In this document: one piece after another, positions 44,348 through 53,515 of the stretch
Layout of the letters: each line of letters begins with the position of its first letter
How positions within the stretch are numbered: the first letter of the stretch is position 1
Assembly: GCA_002839185.1 (NCBI GenBank)
Contig: PGXO01000001.1
Span: 248,001 to 312,000, forward strand
From: Synergistetes bacterium HGW-Synergistetes-1
GTDB lineage: Bacteria; Synergistota; Synergistia; Synergistales; Synergistaceae
Length of the DNA: 64,000 nt
Direction: 5' to 3'
Notes under the pieces: model-generated
Databases searched by the model: none
The model's input: only the letters and a program-made list of their open reading frames with translations
Told to the model about the DNA's origin: nothing
Translations under genes and position numbers: made by a program

Positions 44348-45754
44348 ATGAATATTAAGATCAAAAATCGTGATATATTGCTTTCCCATGGAGACATTGA
44401 ATCAAAGCGTATCGTCCTTGATATTGCAGAAAACACACTCCAGCGACTTGACTCGTACAGACGGATAAAGAGCATCGCACATATGAAAGATGAAATTTTG
44501 CATATTGGCACAAAAAGCTGGGACCTCTCTAAAAAAAAGAATGTATATCTTATTGGGGCAGGAAAAGCCTGCAACGCGATGGCAATGGCAGTTGAAGAGA
44601 TACTTGGAGATCATTTGACCAGAGGGATAGCCATTGTCAAAATCGCGGAAGAAACCGACATCTTTGATAAAACCGAGATATTTGTCGGAGGACATCCGCT
44701 TCCAAATGAAAATGGACTTCTTGCATGCAAAAAAATCATAGACCTTGTCGACAATGCAACAGCCGATGATCTGTTTATTGTAGTAATCAGCGGCGGCAGT
44801 TCTGCTTTGATGAGTTGTCCTATTGACGGCATCTCACTACAGGACGAAATCGACACAACTGATATTATGCTCAAATCAGGTGCAGATATTTATGAAATAA
44901 ATTCGATCCGAAGGCATATCTCTCAATTAAACGGAGGTATGCTTGCAAAACGCATCCAAAAATCCGGGGCGGAGCTGATCGGCTTCGGAATAAGTGACGC
45001 GGTTGGCAGTCCCGCAACAACAAATATCGGGGAACCTTATCTCAAATACAGAGGAACGCCGATGGGACCCGATCAGACAACACTTGAAGATGCCCGGCGT
45101 GTCATTCAGGATTATGATGTCATTGGCAGACTTCCTGGATCGGTAGTAAGTTTTTTGATGACTTCAGGACCTGAAGCAGAGACACCCAAGGCCTTTCCTG
45201 ATAATACATATTTTTTGATCAACACCTTGCCTGATTCATGCATCTATGCTAAAGAAGCCGCAGAAAAAATGGGGATACCTGCAATCATATTGTCATCGTT
45301 CTTAGAAGGAGAAAGCAGGGAAGCCGGAACCTTTTTTGCTGCTATTGCTAAAGAAATCCAGACCTATGGCAATCCTGTAAAGGCACCATGTGTCTTAATA
45401 AGCTCAGGAGAAACAACGACCCGGATCCTTGACAACAAGACTATATCGGGTCATGGAGGTCCCGGCCAGGAACTCACTGCCAGTTTTGCTATAGCAGCGG
45501 CAGGGGCTGAGGGATGCTGTATGCTTTCAATAGATTCAGAAGGTACAGACGGTACAACCGATGTGGCTGGAGGACTGACAGATTCACAGACATCCCGCCT
45601 CGCATCAGAAAAAGGGGTCGATCTTAATGCCTCTTTGCGCAGCCATGCCTGCTACGAGGCATTATATGAGATCGGAGACACAATTTTTACAGGAAATACC
45701 GGAACAAACTTATGCGATTTGAATATTTTGTATGTTCCGGAAAGAAAAAAATAG
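44348..45754 (+). CDS. Glycerate 2-kinase (MOFRL/TtuD-GckA family)
   Basis: 468 aa. N-terminal kinase core has YLIGAGKACNAMAMAVEEI (about 60-78) and VISGGSSALMSCP (about 148-160); the C-terminal MOFRL domain is marked by SGETTTRI, GHGGPGQELT and DSEGTDGTTDVAGG. The family phosphorylates D-glycerate at C2, giving 2-phosphoglycerate. The ATG follows AAGGGTG. The enolase paralogue starts 30 bases downstream, which at first sight continues 2-phosphoglycerate toward PEP. Confidence 0.9.
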   Translation: MNIKIKNRDILLSHGDIESKRIVLDIAENTLQRLDSYRRIKSIAHMKDEILHIGTKSWDLSKKKNVYLIGAGKACNAMAMAVEEILGDHLTRGIAIVKIAEETDIFDKTEIFVGGHPLPNENGLLACKKIIDLVDNATADDLFIVVISGGSSALMSCPIDGISLQDEIDTTDIMLKSGADIYEINSIRRHISQLNGGMLAKRIQKSGAELIGFGISDAVGSPATTNIGEPYLKYRGTPMGPDQTTLEDARRVIQDYDVIGRLPGSVVSFLMTSGPEAETPKAFPDNTYFLINTLPDSCIYAKEAAEKMGIPAIILSSFLEGESREAGTFFAAIAKEIQTYGNPVKAPCVLISSGETTTRILDNKTISGHGGPGQELTASFAIAAAGAEGCCMLSIDSEGTDGTTDVAGGLTDSQTSRLASEKGVDLNASLRSHACYEALYEIGDTIFTGNTGTNLCDLNILYVPERKK

Positions 45755-45784
45755 ACAAAATCAGTTACAAACGGAGGCTAATTG

Positions 45785-47056
45785 ATGTCAGATCATATTA
45801 AATCAGTAAAAGCCAGGCAGATGTTGGATTGCAAATGCCGTCCAATGGTTGAGGTAGATGTCATAACGAACAACGGTGCATTTGGCCGCGGAAGTGCCCC
45901 GACAGGTGTTTCTGTAGGACATTATGAGGCCTTTGTTCTTAGGGATAATGATCCGGGATCATACAACGGAATGAGTGTCCACAAGGCAGTCAATAACGTA
46001 AATCAGATAATTGCTCCGGCTATCATAGGATTAAACGTTGCTGACCAAAAGGCAATAGACCAGAGGATGATCGAATTAGATGGGACCACTGATAAAAGCA
46101 GCCTGGGAAGCAATTCTATTTACAGCACATCCATAGCGTGTTTTCGTGCGGCTGCTGATGCAAAAAAAATGCCCTTGTACGAATATATCGGTAATGATGT
46201 TAGCTCAGTACCTATCCCCTCTTTCAACATGATAAACGGAGGAAAATACGCAAACCTTACTCAGGCAGTAAATGAATTTATTGTCATGCCATACAAAGCT
46301 GATGACATAGATGAAGCGGTAGAAATTGCCGTTCGTGTATTTCAGCGCCTGGATCATGTAATAAAAAAGAACACGGGCGCGGAGCCAGGAATCGGGAGTT
46401 CTTATGGATGGATCGCCACCTCGGAAGACCCTGAAATAATTTTTTCTTTAATACAGGAAGCCATAGATGACTGTGGCTATACAAAGAAGTGTGCATTTGC
46501 CATTGACTGTGCGTCAAGCGAAATGTTCAACGACACGACCGGAACCTACTATATGAACGGGAATAACCTCTCCACAGCTGAAATGGTGCAATATATGAAA
46601 GGCCTGACAGAGAGATGGAATTTAATTTTTATTGAAGATATGCTGGATGAAAATGATTGGGATGGATATGCTCTGGCACATCAGCTTATCAAGAGGACTC
46701 TCCTCGTAGCTGATGATCTGACTGTCACAAATAAGGACCGGATAGAAAAGGCGTGTAAAACAAATTCGATCGACGGCTTTGTTCTCAAACCAAACCAGGT
46801 AGGTACTATTACCGAAGCTCTAGAAGCACACGAATTCGCAAAAGCAAGAGGACTCTTTTCCATTCCCTCGGGCAGATCAGGCGGCGTTATCGGCGATGTC
46901 GTAATGGACCTTGCTGTCGGCTTAAAGGTCGATTTCATCAAAAACGGATGCCCACGCTCAGGAGAACGCATAGACAAACTGAACTTTCTTATGCGAGTGT
47001 CAAATATGCACAATGGATGCAGGATGAGTGATATTTCGTCAAAAGTAAAATTCTAG
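45785..47056 (+). CDS. Enolase paralogue with missing catalytic residues
   Basis: 423 aa, clearly full-length enolase fold: SVKARQMLDCKCRPMVEVDV opens it, PIPSFNMINGGKYAN, NEFIVMP, IDCASSEMF, IEDMLDENDWDG, VADDLTVTN and LKPNQVGTITEALEA follow in enolase order. The metal ligands (Asp in IDCASSE, Glu in IEDM, Asp in VADD) and both lysines (LKPNQ, FIKNG) are kept. But the GDEGG loop with the catalytic Glu reads GIGSSYGW, the loop His of GGxHA is Tyr (GGKYA), and SHRSGETED reads PSGRSGGVIGD without His. It is therefore unlikely to be an ordinary enolase. Start chosen at the ATG seven bases after GGAGG. Confidence 0.88.
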   Translation: MSDHIKSVKARQMLDCKCRPMVEVDVITNNGAFGRGSAPTGVSVGHYEAFVLRDNDPGSYNGMSVHKAVNNVNQIIAPAIIGLNVADQKAIDQRMIELDGTTDKSSLGSNSIYSTSIACFRAAADAKKMPLYEYIGNDVSSVPIPSFNMINGGKYANLTQAVNEFIVMPYKADDIDEAVEIAVRVFQRLDHVIKKNTGAEPGIGSSYGWIATSEDPEIIFSLIQEAIDDCGYTKKCAFAIDCASSEMFNDTTGTYYMNGNNLSTAEMVQYMKGLTERWNLIFIEDMLDENDWDGYALAHQLIKRTLLVADDLTVTNKDRIEKACKTNSIDGFVLKPNQVGTITEALEAHEFAKARGLFSIPSGRSGGVIGDVVMDLAVGLKVDFIKNGCPRSGERIDKLNFLMRVSNMHNGCRMSDISSKVKF

Positions 47057-47073
47057 AAAATATCCTAATTTAT

Positions 47074-47134
47074 AAAAAATAATGATTCTAATAAATTATT
47101 TGATGCATTTATAATTTATGAATCATTATTTTTT
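47074..47134. terminator. Bidirectional terminator between convergent genes
   Basis: Perfect 15-bp A/T-rich stem: AAAAAATAATGATTC (47074-47088) and GAATCATTATTTTTT (47120-47134), T-runs on both strands. The right arm lies inside the last codons of the GntR-family gene. Confidence 0.75.
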
Positions 47135-47817
47135 TTATAATCATGTTTGGCTTTGTAAGCAGCAATAATGTTTGAGTGATGTCCATTTATACAGGAAAGA
47201 GCCCTTTCTAAATCACAATGCCAGAAAGCATCTATCAGCATTTTATGTTCCTCGATTATTGTGTCCGGCTGTCTTTTGGCATGTAATGCATAAATGGCTA
47301 CGCGGGTCATTTCATCGCTGATTTTCTGCCACATTTGTGAAAGTTTATTTATTCCAAGGTAATTTATAATTGTGCTGTGGAAGACCATATCCTGTTTCAT
47401 CAACTCAACATGAGAATTTTTTAAATTTTCCATTTCCTTGACTATTGGTACTAATATTCCTGCAAGCAGTTCAGGTTCTCCATGTTCTATGATTTTTTTT
47501 ATTGCAAAAGGCTCTATCATCTCCCGCATTAAGAAAAGCTCAACCACGTCCTTTTCACTTATATCAGAAACAACAGCCCTTCTTCTTTCTTCCCAAAGGA
47601 TCAATCCATCAAGGGAAAGCCTTTTCAGAGCCTCCCTTACTGGAGTGCGGCTGACACCAAAATCTACTGCTATTGCCCGTTCAAGCAACATAGTGTTAGG
47701 CGCAAGATCTCCCACAATTATCTTGTCCTTTATAGTCTCATATATCACTACAGAAAGATTTTGTTCTTTTTGTATGGCATTTTCCGATGGAAAAAGATTA
47801 AAAGACAAAAAAATCAT
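47116..47817 (-). CDS. GntR-family regulator, FadR/FCD type
   Basis: 233 aa. Winged helix-turn-helix with ERAIAVDFGVSRTPVREALKRLSLDGL (recognition region in two parts, about 45-72) and an all-helical FCD ligand domain (FLMREMIEPFA, QDMVFHSTI with Asp/His metal ligands, HH near 217). FCD members sense organic acids. Divergent from the TRAP transporter operon, which it probably controls, and convergent with the enolase paralogue. The end of the gene forms half of the terminator stem. Confidence 0.9.
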   Translation of the reverse strand: MIFLSFNLFPSENAIQKEQNLSVVIYETIKDKIIVGDLAPNTMLLERAIAVDFGVSRTPVREALKRLSLDGLILWEERRRAVVSDISEKDVVELFLMREMIEPFAIKKIIEHGEPELLAGILVPIVKEMENLKNSHVELMKQDMVFHSTIINYLGINKLSQMWQKISDEMTRVAIYALHAKRQPDTIIEEHKMLIDAFWHCDLERALSCINGHHSNIIAAYKAKHDYKKNNDS

Positions 47818-47975
47818 CCTTTCCTTGTTCTAACGGTGCAGGAATATTAGTATTATATATTATTAATCAACAATTATTAAGGGAAATAGCAATTAAAATA
47901 AAAGAAAATTTACTATTTCCCTAATTGAACTCTTAGAAATTATTTTTTTAAGTTACTGAAAGTGTAATTTTCAGC

Positions 47976-49268
47976 CTATATCATCATACCTAAAGATTTC
48001 GGTATAAACAATGCAATCTGTGGAAAAGCTAAAGTCAGTATTATCGCAACCAGAAGCGCAGCAGCAAGAGGTATTGCCTCTTTTATCATTTTTTCAAACG
48101 GAGCCTTGCATATCCCCTGGGCAACATACAAATTTACACCAACAGGCGGTGTTATCATTCCAAGACATAGGTTCATTGTCATTACAACACCAAAAAGCAC
48201 AGGACTATAGCCCAGTTCTATTACCATTGGCAGGAAAAGCGGAGTAAATAGAACTACATTCGATGTCGTATCAATAAACATACCTGTTATAAGAAGGAAT
48301 CCCATAATTAACATCATAATTATTATTGGCGAGCTTGTAATCGATAACATAGCCGCAGCCAATGTCTGTGGAATTCTCTCCATTGTCATAAGTCTTCCGA
48401 ATGTAGTCGCTCCGCCAAGTATAAACATTGAAAGGCAAGAAAGGAGCCCCGCTTCTACCATGGCATCATATACTTTTTTGAAAGTAAGCTGCTTGTAAAT
48501 TACAGAACCGGTGAATAGGGCATAAACAACTCCCACGACAGCCGCTTCTGTAGGTGTGAATACCCCTCCGTAAATTCCGCCAAGTATCAGGATAGGCAGA
48601 AAAAGAGCCCATTTTGCCTTCCAACAACGGGCAAAAACCCATTTTGCTCCACCCTGGCGTTCCTTGCCAACATAACCACGCTTTTTTGAAGTGATATAGT
48701 TGACAATAATCAAAGACAAACCCATCAATATCCCAGGACCGATCCCTGCTGCAAACATGCTGACAACAGAAGTGCCTGCAATAACACTAAAAATTATCAT
48801 TGGTATGCTTGGCGGTATAACCGGACCGATAGTAGCACCAGCGGCTACAAGCGACCCGGCGTATGCGCTGTCGTAACCACGCTCAACCATAGCCGGGACC
48901 AATATTACCCCCAGAGCGGCTACAACGGCCGGACCTGAGCCCGAAATTGCCGCAAAAATCATGCATGCTACGATCGTTGAAGTTCCGAGTCCTCCGGGAC
49001 GGCTGCCTGTAAGAGCATCGCCAACGTTGATGATTTCTTCTGCCAGACCGGATCTCGACATGATAGTTCCAACAAGCATAAAAAACGGAATTGCCATTAG
49101 GGGAAATGAATCCGCTGTTGTTATCATTGCCTGGGCAAGAAGCTGGATCATACTTCCACCGCCATAGAAAAACATGAAAACCAAAGCGCATGCGCCTGCC
49201 ATAGCTATTGCGACGGGAACTGAAAGGGCTAATCCCACAAGAAGGGAGATAAGCAATGTTGCAATCAT
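47976..49268 (-). CDS. dctM: TRAP transporter large permease (DctM)
   Basis: 430 aa, about 12 predicted helices. Family motifs GPAVVAALGVILVPAMVERGY, PPSIPMIIFSVIAG and the C-terminal GMITPPVGVNLYVAQGI are present. The ATG shares its first base with the stop codon of dctQ (TAATG), so it is translationally coupled. It forms the ion-coupled channel for the organic acid delivered by the DctP protein. Confidence 0.93.
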   Translation of the reverse strand: MIATLLISLLVGLALSVPVAIAMAGACALVFMFFYGGGSMIQLLAQAMITTADSFPLMAIPFFMLVGTIMSRSGLAEEIINVGDALTGSRPGGLGTSTIVACMIFAAISGSGPAVVAALGVILVPAMVERGYDSAYAGSLVAAGATIGPVIPPSIPMIIFSVIAGTSVVSMFAAGIGPGILMGLSLIIVNYITSKKRGYVGKERQGGAKWVFARCWKAKWALFLPILILGGIYGGVFTPTEAAVVGVVYALFTGSVIYKQLTFKKVYDAMVEAGLLSCLSMFILGGATTFGRLMTMERIPQTLAAAMLSITSSPIIIMMLIMGFLLITGMFIDTTSNVVLFTPLFLPMVIELGYSPVLFGVVMTMNLCLGMITPPVGVNLYVAQGICKAPFEKMIKEAIPLAAALLVAIILTLAFPQIALFIPKSLGMMI

Positions 49269-49828
49269 TAACAATGCACCTCCTTGTCTTCGTGTTTAAA
49301 ATCCTCATTAACAACTGCTTCATTGTTTCTTATATTCTCTGCATGGTCATGGCCGCGTTTTTCTGTAAAACTAGAATAAATATTTTGTGCTGTTCGAACT
49401 GAAAGTCCGAATAAACCGATTACTCCAGCAATGTACATTGACCAAGTCGGCAACCATGGGATTGAAGAAAAATACTGTTTTAATTCAAACTGCATAACTA
49501 CTGTTTTTAAAATCAAGAATCCCATTCCGAAACCAAAAAAAATCGTAATGGTATTGGAAATGAAATTTACATATTTTGCTGTTTTTGGGAAAAACTGAGG
49601 CAAAGCATCGATTTTCAGATGCATACCTTTTTTTGCAGCAAGGCTTATTCCAACCATTGTCAGCCATACAAAGCCGATTCTTGATGCCTGTTCAGCCCAA
49701 GAGAAGCTGAAAGAGAGAACGTAACGGCAAAAAACCTGCGCTGTCAGTGTTATGAGCATAAATGTCATAAAAATTGCAAGAAGATATTCTTCCCACTTAT
49801 CGAAATAATGAAAAACAGATTTTTTCAA
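49268..49828 (-). CDS. dctQ: TRAP transporter small permease (DctQ)
   Basis: 186 aa with four predicted membrane helices and the usual FCRYVLSFSFSWAEQASR (about 33-50) motif. The C-terminal tail is long, charged and cytoplasmic (about 155-186). TTG start seven bases after AGGAGG. Middle gene of a DctP-DctQ-DctM operon. Confidence 0.9.
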   Translation of the reverse strand: MKKSVFHYFDKWEEYLLAIFMTFMLITLTAQVFCRYVLSFSFSWAEQASRIGFVWLTMVGISLAAKKGMHLKIDALPQFFPKTAKYVNFISNTITIFFGFGMGFLILKTVVMQFELKQYFSSIPWLPTWSMYIAGVIGLFGLSVRTAQNIYSSFTEKRGHDHAENIRNNEAVVNEDFKHEDKEVHC

Positions 49829-49848
49829 GACAGAGCCTCCTTATTGCT

Positions 49849-49896
49849 TAAGCCTGAGGCCCCTGGGTGATGACGCCCTGGGGCCTGTTAGGCTTA
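49849..49896 (-). promoter_or_regulatory. Long intercistronic hairpin between dctP and dctQ
   Basis: TAAGCCT...AGGCTTA outside and AGGCCCC-GGG / CCC-GGGGCCT inside make a 48-base near-perfect hairpin. No T-run follows on the minus strand, so it is more likely to protect the dctP message or attenuate dctQM than to stop all transcription. Confidence 0.65.
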
Positions 49897-49945
49897 TTTT
49901 TATGCTAGATCCGATGCGTGGCGCTATTAATACTTTAATAACTGG

Positions 49946-50965
49946 TTATTTAAAATCTATCTTGCGTCCAAGCTGATGGTATATTTTTTCAAGGAGACCG
50001 TTTGTTGAAGGAGCATGCTTTTTGTAAAGGGGCAACAGCTTCGCGCGGAATGCATTCTTCTGTTCAGGTGTTAGAGTAACGATAGTACAGGTTTTACTCT
50101 TTACTATTCCATCACGAAGATCCTTATTGATCTTTTCCTGTGCTTCGCGCTCATAAATCTTGGTTTCATCAGCTGCTTCCTGAATCATTTTCTGCTGTTC
50201 AGGAGTAAGTTTATCCCATACTTTCTTTGAGAATACAAGCGGCAACGGACCATAAAGATGCCCTGTCTCAATAATAAATTTCTGTACTTTGTCAAAGCCA
50301 GACTGAACTATGTTCTGGTAAGGATTCTCCTGTGCATCAAGTACGCCCTGCTGAAGGCTTGTCAGAACTTCTGAAAATGCCATAGGGATAGCACTGGCTC
50401 CAAGGGTGTTCCATGCTTCTATATGAAGCGGATTATCCATTACACGGATCTTAAGTCCCTTGAGGTCTTCGGGTTTTACAAACTTGCGGTTAGATGTTGA
50501 TTCACGGAATCCCTGTGACCACCATGATATGATCTTTACTCCAGATTTCTCAACAGACTTAGCTACAGACTTACCCACTTCTCCGTCAAGGACCTTTTCT
50601 GCCTCTTTGCGATCATTAAAGAGATAGAGGAGGTCAAAAACCTTTGTTGCATCTGTAAAACCACCAAGAGCTGGAAGTGCCGGCAGCCCCATATCAAGTG
50701 CACCTGCCTGCATTGATTCGATCATTTCGCGGTTCTGTCCCATCGAACCATTGGGGTATATTTCCACAATAATTTTCCCGCCTGATTTTTTCTCAAGAAT
50801 TTCTTTTAACTTAAGGGATCCAAGATGTTCGCCGCCTTTTTCGGTTACAACATGGGCAATGCGAAGCGTGAGGGGTTTTTCACTTGCTGCAAAGGCAGGA
50901 ATACATGCAAAAACTAAAAGAATAATTACGAGCGCTGATACTGCAAAATTAACGTGCTTTTTCAT
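49946..50965 (-). CDS. dctP: TRAP transporter substrate-binding protein (DctP)
   Basis: 339 aa from the second ATG (nine bases after AGGGAG; an ATG three codons upstream touches that site). Signal peptide with cleavage near AFAAS. DctP marks: RIAHVVTEKGGEHLGSLKLKE (split), VEIYPNGSMGQNREMIE, the ligand-carboxylate Arg in KGLKIRVMDNPLH (about 155) and VLDAQENPYQNI. Typical ligands are C4-dicarboxylates and other organic acids, including sugar acids and 2-hydroxyacids. Confidence 0.92.
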   Translation of the reverse strand: MKKHVNFAVSALVIILLVFACIPAFAASEKPLTLRIAHVVTEKGGEHLGSLKLKEILEKKSGGKIIVEIYPNGSMGQNREMIESMQAGALDMGLPALPALGGFTDATKVFDLLYLFNDRKEAEKVLDGEVGKSVAKSVEKSGVKIISWWSQGFRESTSNRKFVKPEDLKGLKIRVMDNPLHIEAWNTLGASAIPMAFSEVLTSLQQGVLDAQENPYQNIVQSGFDKVQKFIIETGHLYGPLPLVFSKKVWDKLTPEQQKMIQEAADETKIYEREAQEKINKDLRDGIVKSKTCTIVTLTPEQKNAFRAKLLPLYKKHAPSTNGLLEKIYHQLGRKIDFK

Positions 50966-51026
50966 ATCTGACATCTCCCTTTACTTAATTTGTGTTGCAT
51001 GGAACATCTTTATTGCAAACTCGTGT

Positions 51027-52031
51027 TTAAAAATTAAATTTTTCAAGTACTGATTTATTCACTACATTCAGAGGTTTTTCACCGACAAGGAATCTGCGTA
51101 TCTCGGAAGCCACCTTCACCCGCAGTTCAGGAATAGCATCTTCAGAATTCCAAGCTGCGTGAGGTGTTATGATAACATTCGAAAGCGATGCCAGTTTGGG
51201 CTTTTCAATAAACTTTGTATGACCTGCAGGAGGTTCCGCAATTGTTACATCAAGTGCTGCACCTGCAATTTTCTTCTGCTGGCAGGCATTATAAAGTGCT
51301 TCTTCATCCACCATAGGACCTCGGGCTGTATTGATCAGATAGGCTGTCGGTTTCATAAGAGAGAGAGTCCTTTCATTAACAAGATTGGTACTCTCCTGCG
51401 TTAGCGGCATATGAAGCGAGAGAAAATCTGCATCAGCAAAAAGTTTGTCCAGATCATCATATCTGATTATTCCATTCTTCTCAAAAACTTCTTCCGGAAG
51501 ATACGGGTCATAACCTATCACTTTGATACCGAAAGGGTGCAGCCTGTTTGCAACCATTCTTCCAATGCCTCCGCATCCTGCCAGAGCAAAAACCTTATTG
51601 CGATAGCGAGGCACAGGGTCTGCTATTGACATATCCCACCCGCCCGCTCTTGTCTGATTTACGAGTTCTACGATCTTTCTGGTGATGTCGAGGAAGAGGG
51701 CTATCGTATGATCTGCTACCTCTTCCTGACAGTAATCTGGAACATTGCAGACAATAATGCCCATATCTGTTGCAGCATCAAGGTCTACACTATTAGTTCC
51801 AATTCCCGTCCGAAGAAGAATTTTGGCATTTTTAAAATATGACAGATTTTTACGGTTCATCGGAGTAAACAGGGCCATTATTGCATCCGCATCTTCACCC
51901 TGCATACAGATTTCTTCCGGGCTTCCTCCTTTTGACAGAATAACATCGGCATCAATTTCTTTCAAAATTGATTTTTCAATTTCAAGATCCGGCCAAGTTA
52001 TATCTGTTGCAAAAACTTTAAATTTGGACAT
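51027..52031 (-). CDS. D-isomer-specific 2-hydroxyacid dehydrogenase, phosphoglycerate-dehydrogenase-like (C-terminal binding protein type)
   Basis: 334 aa. Rossmann motif GCGGIGRMVANRL (about 155-167); catalytic Arg in NTARGPMVDEEA (about 237), Glu in DVTIAEPP (about 265) and His in ITPHAAWNSE (about 292). It lies directly downstream of the nitrilase-like gene and upstream of the DctP gene, in the same direction. With glycerate kinase in the same cluster, a glycerate/hydroxypyruvate-type substrate is conceivable, but the family is too broad to be certain. Confidence 0.9.
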   Translation of the reverse strand: MSKFKVFATDITWPDLEIEKSILKEIDADVILSKGGSPEEICMQGEDADAIMALFTPMNRKNLSYFKNAKILLRTGIGTNSVDLDAATDMGIIVCNVPDYCQEEVADHTIALFLDITRKIVELVNQTRAGGWDMSIADPVPRYRNKVFALAGCGGIGRMVANRLHPFGIKVIGYDPYLPEEVFEKNGIIRYDDLDKLFADADFLSLHMPLTQESTNLVNERTLSLMKPTAYLINTARGPMVDEEALYNACQQKKIAGAALDVTIAEPPAGHTKFIEKPKLASLSNVIITPHAAWNSEDAIPELRVKVASEIRRFLVGEKPLNVVNKSVLEKFNF

Positions 52032-52069
52032 GGATAAATACTTCCTTCCTTATGTATAAAATTTGCTTA

Positions 52070-52861
52070 TTATTCGATATAAAGTTCAGGGTGACGGACG
52101 TTGAAAACCTTCAAATGGTCCCGGATTTCCTGAACCTTTTCAGGGTTTATTTCAACAAATATACCTTCTTCTTTATCTGAACCTTCATAAAGAACTTCAC
52201 CCCAGGGGTCAAGAACCAATGAATGTCCGCCGAAATCAGTACCTTTTGAATTCCCCACTCTATTGCATGCGACAACATACATCATGTTTTCAATAGCACG
52301 CGCTTTCAGGAGTGCGATCCAGTGGTCAATACGACAAGTCGGCCATTCAGCTGAGACAAAGAGCACTTTGGCTCCATGAAGAGCGTTGATCCTTAACCAT
52401 TCGCAAAACCGGATGTCATAACATATAACACAGCCTGCTGTTACTCCTCCTACCTCAAAAAGACATTCCCGTTTTCCGCCGTTCAAATACTTATCTTCAT
52501 CCATTAACGGAATAAGGTGGACCTTATCATAGTGATTTATATATTCGCCTTTTGGGTTTATTACCTGAGCTCTGTTAACTGAACCTTCCTGAGTTCCGGC
52601 AAGAACAGAACCGGCAGCAAACCATACATTGTACTTTTTAGCGAGTTCGCCCAAAAATTTTGCTGCCTGCAGGCCTTCGGGATCAGCATATTTTTCAGCT
52701 TCTTCAATTGCATACCCTACATCCCAAATCTCCGGCAGAACAATAAGTGTTTCTGTTTCAGACGGTTTGAAATATTTGCCCATCCATGTCTCAACATTTT
52801 TGTAATTTGCATTCCTATCACCGAGCTTGATATCTATTTGAGCAATTCCAACACGCAGCAA
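52070..52861 (-). CDS. Carbon-nitrogen hydrolase (nitrilase superfamily, omega-amidase-like)
   Basis: 263 aa. Catalytic triad visible: Glu in VLPEIWD (about 43), Lys in YDKVHLIP (about 113) and Cys in GCVICYDIRFCEW (about 147). The YDIRF context is that of omega-amidases and Nit2-like enzymes, which release ammonia from an amide such as 2-oxoglutaramate. TTG start after GAGGGGG. First gene of the TRAP/dehydrogenase operon, so its substrate is probably the imported compound or a derivative of it. Confidence 0.88.
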   Translation of the reverse strand: MLRVGIAQIDIKLGDRNANYKNVETWMGKYFKPSETETLIVLPEIWDVGYAIEEAEKYADPEGLQAAKFLGELAKKYNVWFAAGSVLAGTQEGSVNRAQVINPKGEYINHYDKVHLIPLMDEDKYLNGGKRECLFEVGGVTAGCVICYDIRFCEWLRINALHGAKVLFVSAEWPTCRIDHWIALLKARAIENMMYVVACNRVGNSKGTDFGGHSLVLDPWGEVLYEGSDKEEGIFVEINPEKVQEIRDHLKVFNVRHPELYIE

Positions 52862-53292
52862 CCTAATGCCCCCTCTTTAAATCCCCTCAAGTACTCAGGG
52901 ATCAATCAATATTTTCATGTTGTTACTTTATTTGGTATTCCAAGTTATGTCAAGTACACTGAATACATAAAGAAATATTGTTTTATCTTTAGTACACATA
53001 TGATAAAAAATTAACAGACTCACTCCTTTGAAGGAAGAGAGAGCCAAGGAATAGATTTCTAACTTGTCGTTATTTGGGAAACAATACTATTTACGATAGA
53101 TTTACGCGACATGTTTTAGTCGCAGCTTCACACAGTTTGAAAAACCGCACTTCCGCCGGCACATTTCCGGCCGCTTCCTTTGCCACATTACATGCCACAC
53201 AAAGTCAGTTATAATTTACAATGAATACTCGAACAGACCATTTAGTGTTTTCTTTGAAAATATGATAGGTTATTTTTTAAGGGGGTATGCTT
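52862..53292. other. Repeat-bearing intergenic region at the right border of the A+T-rich cluster
   Basis: No gene. Hairpins GCGAC/GTCGC (53106-53123) and GCCGG/CCGGC (53155-53171) are each followed by a GCTTC-type motif and resemble the hairpin near 31741. A perfect TATAAT lies at 53210-53215 and is a candidate -10 for the small membrane protein gene, with no convincing -35. Confidence 0.5.
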
Positions 53293-53490
53293 ATGATAGA
53301 GATTTTTAAAATATGCGGCGTGCTGGCAGGCATACTTATGACTATAGCCGGATTCACTGGTTTTTTCGGTCCCAGCCTTAGAAAAAAGATCAAAGGGCCG
53401 GCGGTACTGAGGGTCCACCGCTGGTGCGGGATAGGCGCGGTTGTTTTCGGATTGACGCACGTGATCATTTACTTGCTATATCTTGGATAA
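53293..53490 (+). CDS. Small two-helix membrane protein
   Basis: 65 aa. Two hydrophobic helices (about 5-25 and 43-63) around a basic loop (GPSLRKKIKGPAVLRVHRW). His residues at the start and within the second helix (VHRWCG, LTHVIIY) have the spacing of heme-binding His pairs in cytochrome b561/ferric-reductase helices, but one short protein cannot show heme binding. ATG chosen seven bases after GGGGG. Followed 25 bases later by the exported SOR-like gene; likely a two-gene operon. Confidence 0.7.
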   Translation: MIEIFKICGVLAGILMTIAGFTGFFGPSLRKKIKGPAVLRVHRWCGIGAVVFGLTHVIIYLLYLG

Positions 53491-53515
53491 AAATACGTAA
53501 GGAGGAATTTTGACG

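Noticed and set aside
52862-53292. Attachment site or integrase remnant at the right border of the A+T-rich cluster
   Set aside because: No tRNA gene, direct repeat of an attachment core or integrase sequence could be found.
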